A DNA stretch of 64,000 bases from Actinospineispora eucalypti (GTDB taxonomy: Bacteria; Actinomycetota; Actinomycetes; Mycobacteriales; Pseudonocardiaceae): the NCBI GenBank assembly GCA_014208095.1, contig JACHMT010000005.1, positions 62,001-126,000 on the forward strand, read 5' to 3'. Of the stretch, positions 8,905-17,301 are shown piece by piece. A program made the position numbers and the translations under genes. Numbering within the stretch: the stretch's first letter is position 1; every line of letters begins with the position of its first letter. The notes beneath the pieces were generated by a model. It was not told where the DNA came from. It worked only from the letters and a program-made list of their open reading frames with translations, and ran no database searches.

Positions 8905-10008
8905 ATGAGCTCACTGCCGTTGGTGTTCGACGCGCCCAAGCGCGGTCTCCCGCCCTCCCACCTCGCCGACCTTTCCGCCGATGACCGGCGGGCGGCCGTG
9001 GTCGCGCTGGGCGAGAAGCCGTTCCGGGCCAACCAGCTGTCCCGGCACTACTTCGCCCGGCTGACCGTCGACCCGGCAGACATGACGGACATCCCGGCGG
9101 CCAGCCGGGAGCGGTTGGTGGCCGAGATGATGCCCCCGCTGTTCACCGTGGTTCGCGCGATGAGCTGCGACGACGGCGAAACGGTCAAGACGCTGTTGCG
9201 GGCGCACGACGGCACGCTCATCGAAAGCGTGCTGATGCGCTACCCGGACCGGGCCACGCTGTGCATCTCCAGCCAGGCCGGCTGCGGCATGGCCTGCCCG
9301 TTCTGCGCCACCGGCCAGGGCGGGCTGACCCGCAACCTGTCCACCGCCGAGATCGTGGACCAGGTGCGGATGGGCGCGGTGGCGATGCGCGAGGGAGCTA
9401 CCGGTGCTCCGGGCCGGTTGTCCAACATCGTGTTCATGGGCATGGGCGAACCGCTGGCCAACTATCGCCGGGTGATCGACGCCGTGCACCGCATCTGCGA
9501 CCCGGCACCGGACGGCCTGGGCATCTCGCAGCGCTCGGTGACGGTGTCCACGGTCGGCCTGGTGCCGGCCATCCGCAAGCTCACCGAGGAAGGCCTACAG
9601 GTGCGCCTGGCGGTGTCCCTGCACACCCCGGACGACGAGCTGAGGGACACCCTGGTGCCGGTGAACAACCGGTGGAAGGTGGCCGAGGTGCTGGAGGCGG
9701 CCCGGGGCTACGCGGACCGCACCGGCCGCCGGGTGTCCATCGAGTACGCCCTGATCCGGGACGTGAACGACCAGCCGTGGCGGGCGGACCTGCTGGGCAA
9801 ACTGCTCCGCCGGCACCTCGGCCAGTTCGCGCACGTGAACGTGATCCCGCTCAACCCGACCCCGGGCAGCAAGTGGGACGCCAGCCCGAAGCCGGTGGAG
9901 CGGGAGTTCGTGCGGCGGGTGAACGCGCAGGGCGTGGCCTGCACCGTCCGGGACACCCGGGGCCAGGAGATCGCCGCCGCCTGCGGCCAGCTCGCCGCCG
10001 AAGGGTGA
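8905..10008 (+). CDS. rlmN: 23S rRNA (adenine(2503)-C(2))-methyltransferase RlmN
   Basis: 367-residue radical-SAM methyltransferase that modifies A2503 of 23S rRNA (and tRNA A37 in E. coli). The radical-SAM Cys triad C127, C131, C134 is in GCGMACPFCATG. NIVFMGMGEPLANY, VSTVGLVPAI and VSLHTPDDELRDTLVPVN follow, and the catalytic Cys is in ACTVRDTRGQEI near the C-terminus. The ATG at 8905 is chosen because the domain begins there; a GACAAT -10-like hexamer lies at 8890-8895. An open frame extends far upstream, but that part is the shadow of the methyltransferase and Rieske genes. Confidence 0.96.
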   Translation: MSSLPLVFDAPKRGLPPSHLADLSADDRRAAVVALGEKPFRANQLSRHYFARLTVDPADMTDIPAASRERLVAEMMPPLFTVVRAMSCDDGETVKTLLRAHDGTLIESVLMRYPDRATLCISSQAGCGMACPFCATGQGGLTRNLSTAEIVDQVRMGAVAMREGATGAPGRLSNIVFMGMGEPLANYRRVIDAVHRICDPAPDGLGISQRSVTVSTVGLVPAIRKLTEEGLQVRLAVSLHTPDDELRDTLVPVNNRWKVAEVLEAARGYADRTGRRVSIEYALIRDVNDQPWRADLLGKLLRRHLGQFAHVNVIPLNPTPGSKWDASPKPVEREFVRRVNAQGVACTVRDTRGQEIAAACGQLAAEG

Positions 10009-10022
10009 CGCCGCCCTTATCA

Positions 10023-10059
10023 GCAATATATTGCGATTGCCGCTACCTGGTGTTTAGCT
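10023..10059 (+). promoter_or_regulatory. Promoter and palindromic operator of the cobalt transporter operon
   Basis: A perfect 12-bp palindrome, GCAATATATTGC (10023-10034), overlaps a -35 (TTGCGA, 10031-10036). Seventeen bases later comes TTAGCT (10054-10059), seven bases before the ATG at 10066. A repressor bound to the palindrome would block this promoter. Nickel/cobalt-responsive Fur-type (Nur) sites contain similar TTGCAA half-sites, but the identity of the regulator is inference. No cobalamin riboswitch fits in the 57-nt gap. Confidence 0.6.
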
Positions 10060-10065
10060 CGAGCC

Positions 10066-10773
10066 ATGTACTTGGCGATGCACATGAGCGACGGCCTGGT
10101 CAACGCGCCGACTTCCGCCGCGTTCGCCGTGGTGGCCGCGCTCGGCCTGGCCGTGTGCGTGGCCAAGGCGCGCGCCGACCTGGACAGCCGCACCGCCCCG
10201 ATGGCCGGCCTGGTGGCGGCGTTCGTGTTCGCCGTGCAGATGCTGAACTTCCCGATCCTGCCCGGCGCCAGCGGCCACCTGCTCGGCGGAGCGCTGGTGG
10301 CCATCCTGGTCGGCCCCTGGGTGGGCTCGATCTGCATCGCGCTGGTGCTGGTGGTGCAGAGCCTGCTGTTCGCCGACGGCGGCATCACCGCGCTGGGCAT
10401 GAACATCACCAACATGGCCCTGATCGGCGTGTTCGTCGGCTACGGGGTGGCCCGTGCGCTGCGCGGCCTGGCCGCCCGGGGCCGGGGTGGGCTGATCGCC
10501 ACCGCCTTCCTGGCCGCGTTCATCAACACCGTGGTGGCCTCGCTCGGGTTCGTCCTGGAGTACGCCGTCGGCGGCAGTCCGGGCCTGTCCCTGGGCACGG
10601 TGTTCGCGCTGATGGTCGGGCTGCACGCGCTGATCGGCATCGGTGAGGGCGTGATCACCGCGCTCACCGTGGGCTCGGTGGCGGCCACCCGGCCGGACCT
10701 GATCCACCTGCTGCGCGGACTGCCCAAGCCGGAGCTCGCGCTGCGCCACCGAGCGGAGGGGAGCCCGGCATGA
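10066..10773 (+). CDS. cbiM: Cobalt ECF transporter S component CbiM
   Basis: 235-residue membrane protein with about six to seven hydrophobic segments; substrate-binding subunit of the CbiMNQO cobalt importer, feeding B12 synthesis. The hallmark metal-binding N-terminus MHMSDGLVNAPTSAAF begins at an internal ATG (10078); in CbiM/NikM structures the Met1 amine and His2 bind the metal. The promoter geometry favours ATG 10066, the ligand chemistry favours 10078, so the start is uncertain by four residues. It overlaps the next gene by four bases (ATGA). Confidence 0.93.
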   Translation: MYLAMHMSDGLVNAPTSAAFAVVAALGLAVCVAKARADLDSRTAPMAGLVAAFVFAVQMLNFPILPGASGHLLGGALVAILVGPWVGSICIALVLVVQSLLFADGGITALGMNITNMALIGVFVGYGVARALRGLAARGRGGLIATAFLAAFINTVVASLGFVLEYAVGGSPGLSLGTVFALMVGLHALIGIGEGVITALTVGSVAATRPDLIHLLRGLPKPELALRHRAEGSPA

Positions 10774-11096
10774 AACGCTTCTACCTGGGCTTCCTGCTGG
10801 CCGCGCTGTTGCTGGCCGGCGTGGTTTCCTACCTGGCCTACCCGCACCCGGACGGGCTGGACACGGTCGCCCAGGAGGGCTGTCAGGTCACCGAGATAGA
10901 CGGCAAGGAGCAGCTGGTCGGCACCTGCATCGCGCGGAACGCCACCGACCCGGCCACCGCTTCCTCACCGCTGGCCGACTACGCGGTCGGTGGCAACCCG
11001 GCGCTCACCGGGGTGGCCGGGGTGGTCGGCGTGCTGGTCACCTTCGCGCTGGCCGGTGGCCTGTTCTGGCTGCTGCGGCGCCGCCCGGCGGAGTAG
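10770..11096 (+). CDS. cbiN: PDGLE-domain protein, CbiN-like component of the cobalt transporter
   Basis: 108-residue protein with two membrane helices (residues 5-22 and about 78-100) around an extracytoplasmic loop. The loop starts with AYPHPDGLDTVAQEG, the PDGLE motif of CbiN-like subunits, which help CbiM load cobalt. It is coupled to cbiM (ATGA overlap) and lies 3 nt before cbiQ. In many actinobacteria this PDGLE protein replaces classical CbiN; the gene symbol reflects position and topology rather than strong identity. Confidence 0.85.
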   Translation: MKRFYLGFLLAALLLAGVVSYLAYPHPDGLDTVAQEGCQVTEIDGKEQLVGTCIARNATDPATASSPLADYAVGGNPALTGVAGVVGVLVTFALAGGLFWLLRRRPAE

Positions 11097-11099
11097 CCG

Positions 11100-11864
11100 G
11101 TGGGAGCCGGACACGCCCATCCGCTGTACCTGGCCGGCAACTCGCCGGTGCACCGGCTGCCGCCGCAGGTGAAGATCGTGGCGGCGGTGTCGGGCCTGAT
11201 CTGCGTGGTGGCCACGCCGCGTGAGGCGTTCGGCGCGTTCGGCGGCTACCTGGCGGTGCTGGCCGGGGTATGGCTGGTGGCCGGCATCCCGCCGCGCTGG
11301 CTGGCCTCGCGGGCGCTGATCGAGGCACCGTTCGTGGTGCTGGCGGTGCTGCTGCCGTTCGCCGAGGGCGGCGAGCGGGTGGACTGGCTGGGGCTGTCGC
11401 TGTCCCAGCCCGGCCTGCTGGCCGCGTGGAACATCCTGGCCAAGGGCACGCTGGGCGTGCTCACCTCGCTCACCCTGGCGGCCACCACACCGCTGCCCGA
11501 CCTGTTGCTCGGCCTGCAGCGGTTGCGCGCGCCCAACGTGGTGGTCACCATCTGCACCCTGATGCTGCGCTACCTGGACGTGATCGCCGGCGAGGCCCGC
11601 CGGATGCGCATGGCCCGGATCTCCCGGGGCCACGACCCCCGGTTCCTCTGGCAGGCCGGCGCGGTCGCCCGGGGCATCGGCACGCTGTTCATCCGGGGTT
11701 ACGAGCGGGGCGAGCGGGTACACCTGGCCATGCTCTCCCGGGGCTGGACCGGCACCATGCCGGCGCTGGCCGAACGGCCGGCCTCGGCCCGCCAGTGGGC
11801 CGCCGGGCTCACCCCGGTGGCCTGCGCCGCCGCGCTCGCCCTGACCGCACTGGTGGCCTGGTGA
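11100..11864 (+). CDS. cbiQ: ECF transporter T component CbiQ
   Basis: 254-residue membrane protein with about five to six hydrophobic segments, the transmembrane coupling subunit that links CbiM to the ATPase. The T-component signature with two short Ala-Arg-Gly-like motifs is seen as RRMRMARISRGHD and AMLSRGWTG, which form the coupling helices. The N-terminus HPLYLAGNSPVHRLPPQVK is typical of CbiQ. GTG start at 11100; its stop overlaps the cbiO start. Confidence 0.92.
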   Translation: MGAGHAHPLYLAGNSPVHRLPPQVKIVAAVSGLICVVATPREAFGAFGGYLAVLAGVWLVAGIPPRWLASRALIEAPFVVLAVLLPFAEGGERVDWLGLSLSQPGLLAAWNILAKGTLGVLTSLTLAATTPLPDLLLGLQRLRAPNVVVTICTLMLRYLDVIAGEARRMRMARISRGHDPRFLWQAGAVARGIGTLFIRGYERGERVHLAMLSRGWTGTMPALAERPASARQWAAGLTPVACAAALALTALVAW

Positions 11865-12649
11865 ACCGCCCCGAGCCCGGCCGCGCCTCGGTCTCCACGC
11901 CCGAGGCCGTGTCGTCCGTCGAGCCGTCCCTCGAGGTCGGCGAGCTGGCCTTCGCCTACCCGGACGGGCACCAGGCGCTGTTCGGCGTGAACCTGCGCAT
12001 CGAGCCGGGGGAGCGGGTCGCCCTGCTCGGCCCCAATGGCGCCGGCAAGACCACCCTGGTGCTGCACCTGAACGGCATCCTCACCGCCGGCCACGGCACC
12101 GTGGCGGTGGGCGGCCTGCCGGTCACCAAGCCGCACCTGGCGGAGATCCGCCGCCGGGTGGGCATCGTCTTCCAGGACCCGGACGACCAGCTGTTCATGC
12201 CCACCGTGGGACAGGACGTGGCCTTCGGCCCGCTGAACTTCGGCGTGCGCGAGCCGGAGCTGGCGCGGCGGGTGACCGACGCGCTGGCCTCGGTGGACAT
12301 GACCGAGCACGCCGAGCGCTCCCCGTTGCACCTGTCCGGCGGGCAGCGCCGCCGGGTGGCGCTGGCCACCGTGCTGGCCTGTGACCCGGAGATCCTGGTG
12401 CTGGACGAGCCGTCCGCCAACCTGGACCCGGTGGCCCGCCGCGAGCTGGCCGAGGTGCTGCTCCGGCTGGACCGGACCATGCTGATGGTCACCCACGACC
12501 TGCCCTACGCGGTGCAGCTGTGCCCGCGCTCGGTGATCCTGGACGACGGCATCGTGGTGGCCGACGGCCCCACCCGCGAGCTGCTTGCCGACCCCGAGCT
12601 ACTGCGCCGGCACCGCCTCGAGCTGCCCTTCGGTTTCTCGCTGTCATAG
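11861..12649 (+). CDS. cbiO: ECF transporter ATPase CbiO
   Basis: 262-residue ABC ATPase powering cobalt uptake. Walker A GPNGAGKTT (about residues 57-65), Q-loop FQDPDDQLF with the QDPDDQ motif characteristic of ECF ATPases, signature LSGGQRRRVALA, Walker B ILVLDEPSANLDP and the switch histidine in MVTHDLPYA are all intact. The GTG at 11861 overlaps the cbiQ stop. It is the last gene of the cobalt operon; the following 540 nt contain only repeats and a promoter. Confidence 0.94.
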   Translation: MNRPEPGRASVSTPEAVSSVEPSLEVGELAFAYPDGHQALFGVNLRIEPGERVALLGPNGAGKTTLVLHLNGILTAGHGTVAVGGLPVTKPHLAEIRRRVGIVFQDPDDQLFMPTVGQDVAFGPLNFGVREPELARRVTDALASVDMTEHAERSPLHLSGGQRRRVALATVLACDPEILVLDEPSANLDPVARRELAEVLLRLDRTMLMVTHDLPYAVQLCPRSVILDDGIVVADGPTRELLADPELLRRHRLELPFGFSLS

Positions 12650-12732
12650 CGCGGCTTCGAACTCGGACTCGTTCGGTGAGGCCTTCGTGCTTGTCCCCGG
12701 CGGGGCGCGGATGCCGGCGCGGCGGGTGGTCC

Positions 12733-12815
12733 AACAAAAGTGGCTGGACGGCACCGGCTGAGCGGTCTGCCGTCGCCGAGGCCGCGCCGGTCGCGTTCCG
12801 TCACGCATTCCGACT
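12733..12815 (+). repeat. Copy of the dispersed ~75-nt intergenic repeat
   Basis: This stretch holds GGCTGGACGGCACCGGC followed by GCG-TCTGCCG-like and CCGCGCCGG-like blocks. It aligns with the left arms at 20.06, 25.39 and 35.2 kb (core GGCTTGGACGGCGCGGC). No convincing inverted partner is seen here. No gene is supported between 12650 and 13193. Confidence 0.5.
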
Positions 12816-12884
12816 CGACCGTCACGCCAGGTGACGGTGGTTCGTGTGAGTACCGGGTGCTGCCCGATGCTCAGCCCGTTACAT

Positions 12885-12945
12885 GGTCATCAGGACACCA
12901 CGGTCGGTACGGCCGGTCGAAAACGGCCGTGAGGTCCTGATGACC
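12885..12945. repeat. CATGGTCA-type hairpin A
   Basis: Perfect 12-bp inverted repeat GGTCATCAGGAC / GTCCTGATGACC separated by 37 nt that hold a second small stem (CGGCCG/CGGCCG-type). Its outer sequence ACATGGTCA resembles the hairpins at 20166, 50653 and 50746. Confidence 0.65.
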
Positions 12946-13155
12946 TTGAACCGACCTCTGCCGCAACCCCCACCGCGTACCCCTCACGAAGACGAAGTGA
13001 CCGCACCCGTAGCCCGAGGGACCACTCCCAAGCAGGCCTCGAGACGGACGGGTGGTGGTGCACTCGCGGGTCAATTCAGGACGGTCCCCCTGCGCCGTCG
13101 GTCACAACGCGCGTCCCGAAAGTAGGCCCGGAGTTCGGAGATGCGCTCTGAGGAC

Positions 13156-13187
13156 TTGCATCCGGTACCCGGGTACGGACTTACTGT
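13156..13187 (+). promoter_or_regulatory. MerR-type promoter with 19-bp spacer
   Basis: -35 TTGCAT (13156-13161), exactly 19 nt, then TTACTG (13181-13186) or TACTGT (13182-13187). The long spacer carries the symmetric GTACCCGGGTAC, centred as in mer/MerR-family operators. MerR activators untwist such overlong spacers. The downstream ATG is 7 nt after TACTGT, so the message is probably leaderless. Confidence 0.6.
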
Positions 13188-13193
13188 CGAGGT

Positions 13194-13511
13194 ATGACCA
13201 GCTTCCAGAGCCCTACCGAATGCACCCTGCCGACCGCCGAGCAGCCGATCCGGGAGGCCGAGTTTGCGGCCTTGTTCGGCACCGCGCTCGACGTCACCCG
13301 GGTGGACCAGCGGTGGCTGCGGGTGAGCTTCGCCGACGCGGACGGCGTCGCCGCAAGGGTGCGCGACCTGGCCCGACGGGAGAGCCGCTGCTGTTCCTTC
13401 TTCGACTTCGCGGTCACCCGTACCGTGGGTCGGGTGTCGTTGGACATCCAGGTACCGCTGGCGCGGGCCGAGGTACTGGACGGCCTCGCCCAACTGGTCC
13501 GCAGGCCATAG
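13194..13511 (+). CDS. Conserved hypothetical protein with a CCSFF cysteine motif
   Basis: 105-residue soluble protein of unknown function. It starts TECTLPTAEQPIREAEF and has a central RESRCCSFFDFAVT motif with two adjacent cysteines. I recall similar small actinobacterial proteins encoded near MerR-type regulators, and the promoter just upstream has MerR geometry, so a metal-linked role is plausible but unproven. No merR gene is adjacent; the nearest MerR-family gene (26.9 kb) is of the TipA type. GAGGT lies right before the ATG. Confidence 0.75.
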   Translation: MTSFQSPTECTLPTAEQPIREAEFAALFGTALDVTRVDQRWLRVSFADADGVAARVRDLARRESRCCSFFDFAVTRTVGRVSLDIQVPLARAEVLDGLAQLVRRP

Positions 13512-13564
13512 TTGGCGGACACGGTTCCGTTATATTGAGTGTGTAGACGTGTGAAAATGTATGT

Positions 13565-13872
13565 TTGACAAGCGGACTGTGGTGGACTGAGCAGGACGCG
13601 GAACATATCCGATCCCGATCGGTTCGCTACCCCAGCGCCGTAGACGTTCAACCTGAGTGGACCCTGGAGGCGGCCGCCGACCCGACCGAATAGTCCGAGA
13701 CCCCGATCCCAGGAGATGGGCGGGCGACATCCGGCTGATCGGCTACTCGCCATCAGCGGGGTTCGTGATCACCGTGATGATCCGGTCGGACAACCACTCC
13801 GGGGCTACGGCGTGGCGAACCAGCGGTGCGGATCTGCGCTCGTACCGAGCCGAAAGGGAGGCGCGACCATGA
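13565..13872 (+). pseudogene. Frameshifted BrnT-like toxin gene
   Basis: Two frames read together give one plausible small toxin. From about 13565 the frame encodes LWWTEQDAEHIRSRSVRYPS, VDVQPEWTLEAAADPT, then stops at TAG 13691. The next frame continues RIVRDPDPRRWAGDIRLIGY, SPSAGFVITVMI and GATAWRTSGADLRSYRAERE to the stop at 13870. Restoring one base near 13687 joins them. The layout resembles small RelE/BrnT-like toxins. It ends in an ATGA overlap with the intact ribbon-helix-helix gene, the usual toxin-antitoxin coupling. No good ATG is in frame at the 5' end, so a second lesion is possible. Confidence 0.6.
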
Positions 13873-14309
13873 CCGGAACAGGGAACATGACTAAGGACGA
13901 GGTGCTGGTCAAACTCCGCGAGGAGATCGCCGAGTTGCGGCGGCGCGCGAACGCGGAACCGGACCCGGCGATCCGGGCGGACCGGCTGCGGATGGCCGAC
14001 GCTCGTGAGGCGGTGATGGAGGACGAGGCTGAGGCGATCGCGGCGGAGATTGCGGAGGGCCAGCAGACGGCGGCGCTGTCATTGCGGGTGCCGGCCTCCC
14101 TGGCCGCCGCGCTTAAGGCACGCGCGGACATCGAGCGGATCCCCACCTCGGCGCTGGTCCGGCGGTTGCTCACCGAGGCGCTGAACGGACCGAGCGTGCC
14201 GGTGCTCACGGTCGGGCAGGTCGAGGAGATCGCCCGGCGGGTGTACGAGGATCGCGAGCAACTGCGCCGGACGAGTGAGCGGGAGCGGGACTATCGAGAG
14301 TCTGCTTGA
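13869..14309 (+). CDS. Ribbon-helix-helix protein, probable antitoxin
   Basis: 146-residue protein. An N-terminal charged helical part (MTKDEVLVKLREEIAELRRR, up to about residue 65) looks like a coiled coil; then TAALSLRVPASLAAALKA and IPTSALVRRLLTEAL form an Arc/CopG-type beta-helix-helix, and a second charged helix follows. Such RHH proteins are DNA-binding antitoxins. A strong SD (AAGGGAGG) precedes ATG 13869, and the start overlaps the end of the broken toxin frame. Because the partner is disrupted, it may now act alone as a repressor. Confidence 0.7.
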   Translation: MTGTGNMTKDEVLVKLREEIAELRRRANAEPDPAIRADRLRMADAREAVMEDEAEAIAAEIAEGQQTAALSLRVPASLAAALKARADIERIPTSALVRRLLTEALNGPSVPVLTVGQVEEIARRVYEDREQLRRTSERERDYRESA

Positions 14310-14408
14310 GTGACTTTCCGAGTACCTTTCCGCAGATTCTCCTCTGTTCCAGACTGGGCCGAATCGATTCTGCTGCCAGATCGGGGTTAGTGGTCGACCA
14401 CCGCGGAC

Positions 14409-15509
<1,101 letters not shown>

Positions 15510-15520
15510 GATGAGCTCCC

Positions 15521-16357
15521 CTACTTCACGGCGCCGAAAGAAAGACCCTGCACCAGCTTGTTCTGCGCGATCCAGCCGGCGATGATCACCGGCAGCGCGG
15601 CCATGGTGGCCGCCGCGCAGAGCTTGGCGAAGTACAACCCCTCGCTGGTGATGAACCCGACCAGGAACACCGGCACGGTGCCGGCCCGCGCCGCCGTCAG
15701 GTTCACCGCGAGGAAGAACTCGTTCCAGGCGAAGATCACGCAGATCAGCGCGGTCGCGGCGATACCGGGGGAGACCACCGGCAGCACCACCTCGCGCATG
15801 GTGCGCGGCACCGACGCCCCGTCGATGCTCGCCGCCTCCAGCAGCGCGCCGGGCACCTCGAGGAAGAACGAGCGCATCATCCACACCGCGATGGGCAGGT
15901 TCATCGCCGTGTACAACACCACCAGCGTCCAGATGTTGTCCAGCATGTGCAGCTCGTTGACCACCACGTAGATGGGCACGATGGCGGCCACGGCCGGCAG
16001 CATCTTGGTGCTGATGAAGAAGAACAGCGCGTCCCTGGTCTTGCCGACCGGGCGCAGTGACACCGCGAACGCGGCCGGGATGCCCAGCAGCAGCACGATC
16101 ACCGTGGAGATCAGCGTCGCGCCCACCGAGTTGAGCAGGGACGGGCCGATGCCCGAGCCGAAGACCTGCTCGAACTGCTCCAGGGTGGGCACGAAGAACA
16201 GCGTCGGCGGGTCGGTGTAGGCGTCCGCCTCGTGTTTGAACGCGGTGAGCACCATCCACAGCACCGGGAAGAAGAACCCGATGGCGATGATCCAGGTGAA
16301 CACGTTGAGCGCTGTATTTTTCATCAGGCTGCCGCCGGCGGAGCGTCGCTCTTTCAT
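15521..16357 (-). CDS. Carbohydrate ABC transporter permease (MalG type)
   Basis: 278-residue membrane protein with six hydrophobic segments and the EAA loop EAASIDGASVPRTMREVVLP that docks with the ATPase. It pairs with the upstream MalF-type permease. The ATG at 16357 overlaps the stop of that gene (TGATG), and this favours it over the internal ATG at 16324. Confidence 0.92.
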   Translation of the reverse strand: MKERRSAGGSLMKNTALNVFTWIIAIGFFFPVLWMVLTAFKHEADAYTDPPTLFFVPTLEQFEQVFGSGIGPSLLNSVGATLISTVIVLLLGIPAAFAVSLRPVGKTRDALFFFISTKMLPAVAAIVPIYVVVNELHMLDNIWTLVVLYTAMNLPIAVWMMRSFFLEVPGALLEAASIDGASVPRTMREVVLPVVSPGIAATALICVIFAWNEFFLAVNLTAARAGTVPVFLVGFITSEGLYFAKLCAAATMAALPVIIAGWIAQNKLVQGLSFGAVK

Positions 16358-17301
16358 CAGGCTGCCCTCTCCGTGCCGCTGAACGTGCGGAAGATCAGCC
16401 GCAGCGCGAAGGTGGACACGATGGTGGTCAGCAGGGCCACCACCACGCCCATCGCCGCCGACTGGCCTATGTCGAAGCCGAGGAACGCCCGTTGGTAGAT
16501 GTAGAAGGGCAGGTTCGCGCTGGCCGTGCCCGGTCCGCCCCGGGTCATCATGTAGATGGCGTCGAAGGTGTTGATCAGGTAGATGGTGCCGAGCACGATG
16601 CCCAGCTCGATGAACCGGCGCAGGTGCGGCAGGGTGACCTCGCGGAATATCGCGGCCCCGGTCGCGCCGTCTACGGCCGCCGCCTCCAGGATCTCGTGGG
16701 ACTGGCTCTGCAGCCCGGCCAGCAGCAGCAACATCATGAACGGCGTCCACTGCCAGACCAGCGCCATGATCACCGCGAGCAGCGGGAACGTGGAGATCCA
16801 GTCCACGCCGCGTGCGCCGAACGGCCGCAGCACGAAGTTGACCAGGCCGAACGTCGGGTCCAGCAGCACCGTCTTCCACAGCAGCGCGGCGGCCACCGGA
16901 GTGATCAGGAACGGCGTGATGAGCAGGGTGCGCACCACGCCCCGGCCGGCGAACCGCCGGTTCAGCAGCAGCGCCAGGCCCAGCCCGAGGACCACGGCGA
17001 TGAGCACCGCGCCGACGGTCAGCAGCACGGTCTGGAAGGCCACCGCTCGGAACGTGCTGTCGGTGAACACCTGGACGTAGTTGTCCAGGCCGACGAAGTG
17101 CCGCGAGCCGGGCCGGACCAGGTTCCACGACTGCAACGAGTAGTAGATGGTCACCACGAACGGCAGCTGGGTGACCACGAACAGGAAGATCAGCGCGGGC
17201 AGCAGCGGGATCCGCCGCACCCAGCCGTCCGCGCGCGATCCCGGTCCGTGCTCCGGGCGGGCCGGCTTGGTCGTGGTGACCCGTTCAACGGTGGTTGTCA
17301 T
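16357..17301 (-). CDS. Carbohydrate ABC transporter permease (MalF type)
   Basis: 314-residue permease. A cytoplasmic N-terminus of about 30 residues is followed by six hydrophobic segments, with the EAA loop EAAAVDGATGAAIFREVTLP. TIYLINTFDAIYMMTRGGPG is a conserved stretch in binding-protein-dependent sugar permeases. It overlaps the solute-binding protein gene by four bases and the MalG-type gene by one, giving one tight operon. Confidence 0.93.
   Translation of the reverse strand: MTTTVERVTTTKPARPEHGPGSRADGWVRRIPLLPALIFLFVVTQLPFVVTIYYSLQSWNLVRPGSRHFVGLDNYVQVFTDSTFRAVAFQTVLLTVGAVLIAVVLGLGLALLLNRRFAGRGVVRTLLITPFLITPVAAALLWKTVLLDPTFGLVNFVLRPFGARGVDWISTFPLLAVIMALVWQWTPFMMLLLLAGLQSQSHEILEAAAVDGATGAAIFREVTLPHLRRFIELGIVLGTIYLINTFDAIYMMTRGGPGTASANLPFYIYQRAFLGFDIGQSAAMGVVVALLTTIVSTFALRLIFRTFSGTERAA

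Noticed and set aside
10009..10065. Cobalamin riboswitch upstream of cbiM
   Set aside because: Only 57 nt separate rlmN and cbiM, too short for this riboswitch, and no B12-box sequence is present.
12883..13125. Possible small basic protein after cbiO
   Set aside because: Its start lies in an inverted repeat, it has no SD, and its Pro/Arg-rich sequence has no recognisable pattern.
14390..14401. GTGGTCGACCAC palindrome as terminator or operator
   Set aside because: A 12-bp self-complementary site with no loop at the 3' end of the ABC operon; restriction-site-like and not positioned for either role.
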